A DNA stretch of 64,000 nt, taken from assembly GCA_047974845.1 (NCBI GenBank), contig JBKECQ010000008.1, positions 33,615 through 97,614 on the forward strand. Direction: 5' to 3'. The position numbers and the translations under genes are program-made. Source of the DNA: Aminipila sp047974845. Lineage in GTDB: Bacteria; Bacillota; Clostridia; Peptostreptococcales; Anaerovoracaceae. Positions 60,419 to 64,000 of this stretch are shown here, one piece after another (the stretch's first letter is position 1; each line of letters begins with the position of its first letter). Below the pieces are notes generated by a model, which did no database searches, was not told where the DNA came from, and was given only the letters and a program-made list of their open reading frames with translations.

Positions 60419-62095
60419 ATGAAAATACAATTTTGCGGAGCTGCGTCAAGTGTTACAGGCTCATGTCATTTAATTACAACAGAAAAACATAAAATATTGC
60501 TTGATTGTGGACAATTTCAAGGCGGCAAAGCTATGGATGCAATGAATTTTGAACCATTCCCATTTAATCCGGCAGAAATCGATTATGTCATTCTTAGCCA
60601 TGCTCATGTGGATCATTGCGGAAGAATTCCGTTACTAGTTAAGAGGGGCTTTACAGGTGAAATTTACTGTACAGATGCCACAGCAGATTTAGTTGAAGTT
60701 ATGCTTAAGGATAGTGGATATATCCATGAAAAAGAAGCCGAATGGAAAAACAGGAAGGCTGAAAGAGCGGGAAAAGCTTTAGTTGAACCCCTTTATACTT
60801 TTAATGATGCAGTAGATTCATTAAAATATATTAAACCCGTTTTATATGATCAGCTTGTTGAACTCAATGATGAAATGAAGATAGTTTTTAATGATGCAGG
60901 ACATATTTTAGGCTCTGCTATTACAGAACTATGGGTAGAAGAAAATGGAAATGTTTCAAAAATAGTTTTCTCGGGAGATCTGGGAGTAATGAATAGACCA
61001 ATTTTAAGAAACCCTACCATTATAAAAAAGGCTGATTACGTTATAATGGAAAGTACTTATGGAAATAGATTGCATCCACAAAATTCAACAAGTATTAAGG
61101 AACTGATTGAAATAGTATTAAAGACAATTCAGCGTGGAGGAACAGTTGTAATTCCATCATTTGCAGTGGGAAGAACTCAAGAATTGATTTATGAATTCAA
61201 TAGATTCTATGAGGATGCTACGGAGTATCGTAAACAACTGGAAAATCTAATGGTTTATGTTGATAGTCCAATGGCAACTACTGCCACAGAGGTATTTAGA
61301 AGAAATGCTCAAGTTTTTGATGAAGAAACGAAAGCATATATCTTAAAAGGTGATAATCCTTTGGATTTTAAAAATTTAAAATTTACAAGAAGCACTGAGG
61401 ATTCCAGATTTTTAAATATGGATAATCATCCAAAAGTAATTATTTCTGCAAGCGGTATGTGTGAAGCAGGAAGAATAAGACACCATTTAAAACACAATCT
61501 TTGGAATTCAAAATCAAGTATTATATTTGTTGGGTATCAGGCAGAGGGTACTTTAGGAAGAATGCTCGTAGACGGTGTAAAGGATGTAACCTTATTTGGG
61601 GAAGAAATTCATGTAAATGCAGAAATTTACAATTTAGAAGGTTTTTCCGGTCATGCGGATAGAGATGGATTAATTTCGTGGTTAGCCGGATTTAGACAGA
61701 AACCTAATGAAATTTTTCTTGTGCACGGGGAGCCTGAATCAAAGCATCAGTTTGCAGAATTTATTAAAAATGAACTGGGCTACGATGCGACAGTTGTAGA
61801 TGGATTATCTGAGTTTGTATTAGAAAATCATAAAATAGTTAATAAAGAGGAAGCTTTAGAGGAAGCAATAAATCAGGAAAGTATTGTGAATATCAAAAGG
61901 CGTATTTCTGATATACATGATAACCTTGAAAAGATTTTATATAATACACAATTAGCTATGGGTGAGGAATTATCTTTACAGAGAACAGCGGAAATCAATA
62001 ATATAGTACTGGAACTGGAAAAAATGTCCTTAAACTTAGGGTCTGCGGTTACAAAACAAGATATTCAAGAGGATATACCATTAACTAATGAGTAA
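60419..62095 (+). CDS. Metallo-beta-lactamase/beta-CASP family hydrolase (CPSF/YSH1-like)
   Basis: 558 aa from ATG 60419 behind GGGAGG; an in-frame start at 60338 lies before the promoter -10 and is rejected. ILSHAHVDHCGRIP supplies the HxHxDH zinc motif, DAGHILGSA and FSGDLGVM follow, and a beta-CASP insert plus the C-terminal SGHADRDGLISWL (RMMBL/specificity) complete the family. Bacterial members are putative RNA-processing nucleases or exonucleases. A Glu-rich coiled tail follows from about residue 470. Confidence 0.92.
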   Translation: MKIQFCGAASSVTGSCHLITTEKHKILLDCGQFQGGKAMDAMNFEPFPFNPAEIDYVILSHAHVDHCGRIPLLVKRGFTGEIYCTDATADLVEVMLKDSGYIHEKEAEWKNRKAERAGKALVEPLYTFNDAVDSLKYIKPVLYDQLVELNDEMKIVFNDAGHILGSAITELWVEENGNVSKIVFSGDLGVMNRPILRNPTIIKKADYVIMESTYGNRLHPQNSTSIKELIEIVLKTIQRGGTVVIPSFAVGRTQELIYEFNRFYEDATEYRKQLENLMVYVDSPMATTATEVFRRNAQVFDEETKAYILKGDNPLDFKNLKFTRSTEDSRFLNMDNHPKVIISASGMCEAGRIRHHLKHNLWNSKSSIIFVGYQAEGTLGRMLVDGVKDVTLFGEEIHVNAEIYNLEGFSGHADRDGLISWLAGFRQKPNEIFLVHGEPESKHQFAEFIKNELGYDATVVDGLSEFVLENHKIVNKEEALEEAINQESIVNIKRRISDIHDNLEKILYNTQLAMGEELSLQRTAEINNIVLELEKMSLNLGSAVTKQDIQEDIPLTNE

Positions 62096-62332
62096 AAGTA
62101 AAAAAAGTAGATACCCTAAGGCGCTGGAAATCTAAAAAAGAGTTAAAAACCTTAAGCCCTAAGAGGGTAAAATTTAAAAACAGTGGAAAAGCTTAAAAAG
62201 AGAAAAATCAAGGAAATTAGAGCAAAGATACTATATTTTAGTATATTTGCTTTTATTTTGCGTAAGATTCAAACTAATTATTTAAATCACAAAAAGTAGA
62301 ATTATATAAAAATGTATATATCTTAAATAATA
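62096..62332. other. A-rich gap after the beta-CASP gene
   Basis: About 240 nt of A-rich sequence with no credible gene or repeat, leading into the inverted-repeat cluster. Confidence 0.5.
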
Positions 62333-62433
62333 GTGACAACTGGTGCCCAGTGGGCAACGGTTATGGGCATTATTGTCACAATGCAGGTTTATGATTCTAT
62401 GTCAGAATTGCCCAACTGTGACAATAATGTCCC
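62333..62433 (+). promoter_or_regulatory. Inverted-repeat cluster, candidate UAS/enhancer of abfD
   Basis: GTGACAA occurs at 62333-62339 and 62418-62424, and TTGTCAC at 62373-62379. GGGCATTATTGTCACA (62365-62380) is an inverted copy of TGTGACAATAATGTCCC (62417-62433) with one bulge. GTGCCCAGTGGGCAAC and TTGCCCAACTGTGACAA are dyads within it. The block lies 110-210 bp upstream of the -24/-12 element. Confidence 0.6.
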
Positions 62434-62544
62434 TTTAATAAGTATATTTATGAATGGAAAAATATACTGAGCATAGTACAAATTACGAAATATCAACAGT
62501 AGCAGTATATTGTACAAACTCTCTTTTATTTATTATGACAAAGA

Positions 62545-62560
62545 TGGCACAGGGATTGCT
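62545..62560 (+). promoter_or_regulatory. Sigma-54 (-24/-12) promoter of abfD
   Basis: TGGCAC-AGGGA-TTGCT: GG at 62546-62547 and GC at 62558-62559 have the obligatory 10-nt spacing and match TGGCACN5TTGCW. It implies a leader of about 240 nt. Confidence 0.72.
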
Positions 62561-62717
62561 TTATATATATGCATTACATAAGTGGGATGAAAACATATTT
62601 GTTAAATATTAGTTTTACACATGATTTCATTAACTTTGTAACAAACTTTTGAAAATTTACCAAGGTTTATTCTTATTTTATAAGAAGAGGTAAACACAAA
62701 AGTATGATAGCTAAATT

Positions 62718-62760
62718 TTTATTTAATAGAAAACATAATTAGTGTTTCTTATTAAATAAA
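62718..62760 (+). promoter_or_regulatory. Leader hairpin upstream of abfD
   Basis: TTTATTTAATA (62718-62728) pairs with TATTAAATAAA (62750-62760), with inner GAAA/TTTC. Not followed by a U-tract; possible RNA-stability element. Confidence 0.55.
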
Positions 62761-62813
62761 AAGGGTTGTCAGCAATTAGATTTTGTAGGATTAGTTAGAA
62801 GGAGGATTTTTTT

Positions 62814-64000
62814 ATGTTAATGACAGGAGCCCAGTACATTGAGAGCTTAAGAGAATTGAAAACAAGAGTGTATATGTTTGGTGAAAAGATTGAAAATTGG
62901 GTAGACCACCCAATGATTAGACCTTCTATTAACTGTGTGGCAATGACATATGAGTTGGCACAAGACCCTCAGTATGCAGATTTGATGACAGTAAAATCTA
63001 CTTTAACAGGTGAAACAATCAATAGATTTGCACACCTACACCAGAGCACAGATGACCTGAGAAAAAAGGTGAAAATGCAGAGACTAGTTGGGCAAAAGAC
63101 AGCATCATGCTTCCAAAGATGTGTTGGAATGGATGCGTTTAATGCAGTATTTTCAACAACATATGAGGTAGACCAAAAGTATGGAACAGACTATCATAAG
63201 AATTTTGTGGAATACCTAAGATTTATACAAGAAAACGACTACATAGTAGATGGAGCAATGACAGATCCCAAAGGAGACAGAGGATTAGCGCCATCAGCAC
63301 AAAGAGATGCAGATTTATTTCTAAGAATAGTGGAAAGAAGAGAAGACGGAATCGTAGTAAGAGGTGCTAAATGTCATCAGACAGGTTCAATAAACTCTCA
63401 TGAGCATATCATAATGCCAACAATAGCAATGACAGAAGCAGACAAAGACTATGCAGTATCATTTGCCTGTCCAAGCGATGCAGAGGGACTATTCAAGATA
63501 TACGGAAGACAGTCCTGCGATACAAGAAAGTTGGAGGATGGAGCAGATGTAGACCTTGGAAACAAAGAATATGGAGGTCAGGAAGCATTAGTAGTATTTG
63601 ACAACGTATTCATTCCAAACGACAGAATCTTCTTATGCGGAGACTATGACTTTGCAGGAATGCTAGTAGAAAGATTTGCAGGATACCATAGACAAAGCTA
63701 CGGTGGATGTAAAGTAGGAGTAGGAGACGTAGTAATAGGAGCAGCAGCATTGGCGGCAGATTACAACGGAGCAAGCAAAGCATCTCACGTAAAAGATAAG
63801 TTGATAGAAATGACCCACTTAAATGAAACATTATATTGCTGTGGAATAGCGTGCTCAGCGGAGGGCTATGCAACAGCATCAGGAAACTATCAAATAGACT
63901 TGTTATTGGCAAATGTATGTAAGCAGAACGTAACAAGATTCCCATATGAAATAGTAAGACTGGCAGAAGACATAGCAGGAGGCTTAATGGTAACAATGCC
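62814..64000 (+). CDS. abfD: 4-hydroxybutyryl-CoA dehydratase / vinylacetyl-CoA isomerase, 3' truncated by window
   Basis: 395 codons are visible from ATG 62814 behind AGAAGGAGG; no stop is reached. The N-terminus MLMTGAQYIESLRELKTRVY and MFGEKIENWVDHPMIRPSIN match the family. Counting from Met1, Cys99, Cys103, His292 and Cys299, the [4Fe-4S] ligands known from Clostridium aminobutyricum AbfD, are all present (TASCFQRCVGM, GYHRQSYGGCK). The enzyme dehydrates 4-hydroxybutyryl-CoA to crotonyl-CoA with FAD and [4Fe-4S] in fermentation of 4-aminobutyrate or succinate. A sigma-54 promoter controls it. Confidence 0.97.
   Translation, partial: MLMTGAQYIESLRELKTRVYMFGEKIENWVDHPMIRPSINCVAMTYELAQDPQYADLMTVKSTLTGETINRFAHLHQSTDDLRKKVKMQRLVGQKTASCFQRCVGMDAFNAVFSTTYEVDQKYGTDYHKNFVEYLRFIQENDYIVDGAMTDPKGDRGLAPSAQRDADLFLRIVERREDGIVVRGAKCHQTGSINSHEHIIMPTIAMTEADKDYAVSFACPSDAEGLFKIYGRQSCDTRKLEDGADVDLGNKEYGGQEALVVFDNVFIPNDRIFLCGDYDFAGMLVERFAGYHRQSYGGCKVGVGDVVIGAAALAADYNGASKASHVKDKLIEMTHLNETLYCCGIACSAEGYATASGNYQIDLLLANVCKQNVTRFPYEIVRLAEDIAGGLMVTM

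Noticed and set aside
63610..63996. Minus-strand open frame opposite abfD
   Set aside because: The sense strand encodes a clear, conserved dehydratase through this whole stretch; the antisense protein is low-complexity Leu-rich.

Overview
The window is AT-rich and gene-dense, and almost every gene reads on the plus strand behind a strong AGGAGG-type ribosome binding site. Sigma-A boxes are usually 17 bp apart and U-tract terminators are common. It contains a type-Z S14, zinc-ribbon L36 and S4, a SpoIIQ-like M23 protein with a sigma-F-like promoter, pyruvate:ferredoxin oxidoreductase, an NfnAB pair and a 4-hydroxybutyryl-CoA dehydratase. My inference is a strictly anaerobic, probably spore-forming, amino-acid-fermenting Clostridia member, perhaps near Clostridium aminobutyricum/Anaerovoracaceae. 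That placement rests on protein recognition, not on a phylogeny.

Layout. 1-5133: the tail of a xanthine phosphoribosyltransferase, then a BMP-type nucleoside ABC importer (lipoprotein, double ATPase, two permeases). 5254-10279: small housekeeping genes (membrane protein, PHP phosphoesterase, PC4-like YdbC, two tiny membrane proteins, a TGS-containing nucleoside kinase and a PsuK-like kinase). 10643-26820: one large ribosomal supercluster (S10, spc and alpha operons, rpsJ to rplQ) with secY, adk, map, infA and rpoA. Its 5' leader and several intergenic gaps carry unusual RNA-like hairpins. 26892-34739: ECF transporter module, L,D-transpeptidase-like protein, trmB, SpoIIQ-like peptidase (minus strand), aminotransferase, plsC and tRNA-Gly(GCC). 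34879-39202: a small repeat protein, then a Zur-znuABC zinc-uptake operon with two small accessory proteins. 39648-45370: a 1260-aa modular M14 peptidase-like surface protein, a FUSC-like membrane protein and an XRE regulator with a Cys-rich tail. 45520-52832: an IclR regulator, an N-acyl-amino-acid/peptide utilisation set (D-aminoacylase family, YfcC transporter, M20 amidohydrolase), and a PTS EIIC-EAL fusion. 53138-60244: a redox operon of a duplicated RnfB-like polyferredoxin, PFOR (nifJ) and NfnA-NfnB. 60419-62095: a beta-CASP metallo-beta-lactamase protein. 62814-end: abfD, truncated by the window edge, with a good sigma-54 promoter and an upstream inverted-repeat cluster.

How the parts work together (inference): purine uptake and salvage sit at the left end. 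The right end is an energy-metabolism district. Pyruvate oxidation gives reduced ferredoxin, Nfn exchanges electrons between ferredoxin, NADH and NADP, and 4-hydroxybutyrate is dehydrated toward crotonyl-CoA and butyrate. The strongest candidates for something under-described are the double RnfB-like polyferredoxin built into the PFOR-Nfn operon, the EIIC-EAL fusion, the sigma-54/UAS control region of abfD, and the paired hairpins in the ribosomal cluster. No rRNA, CRISPR array, prophage or intact insertion sequence was seen.
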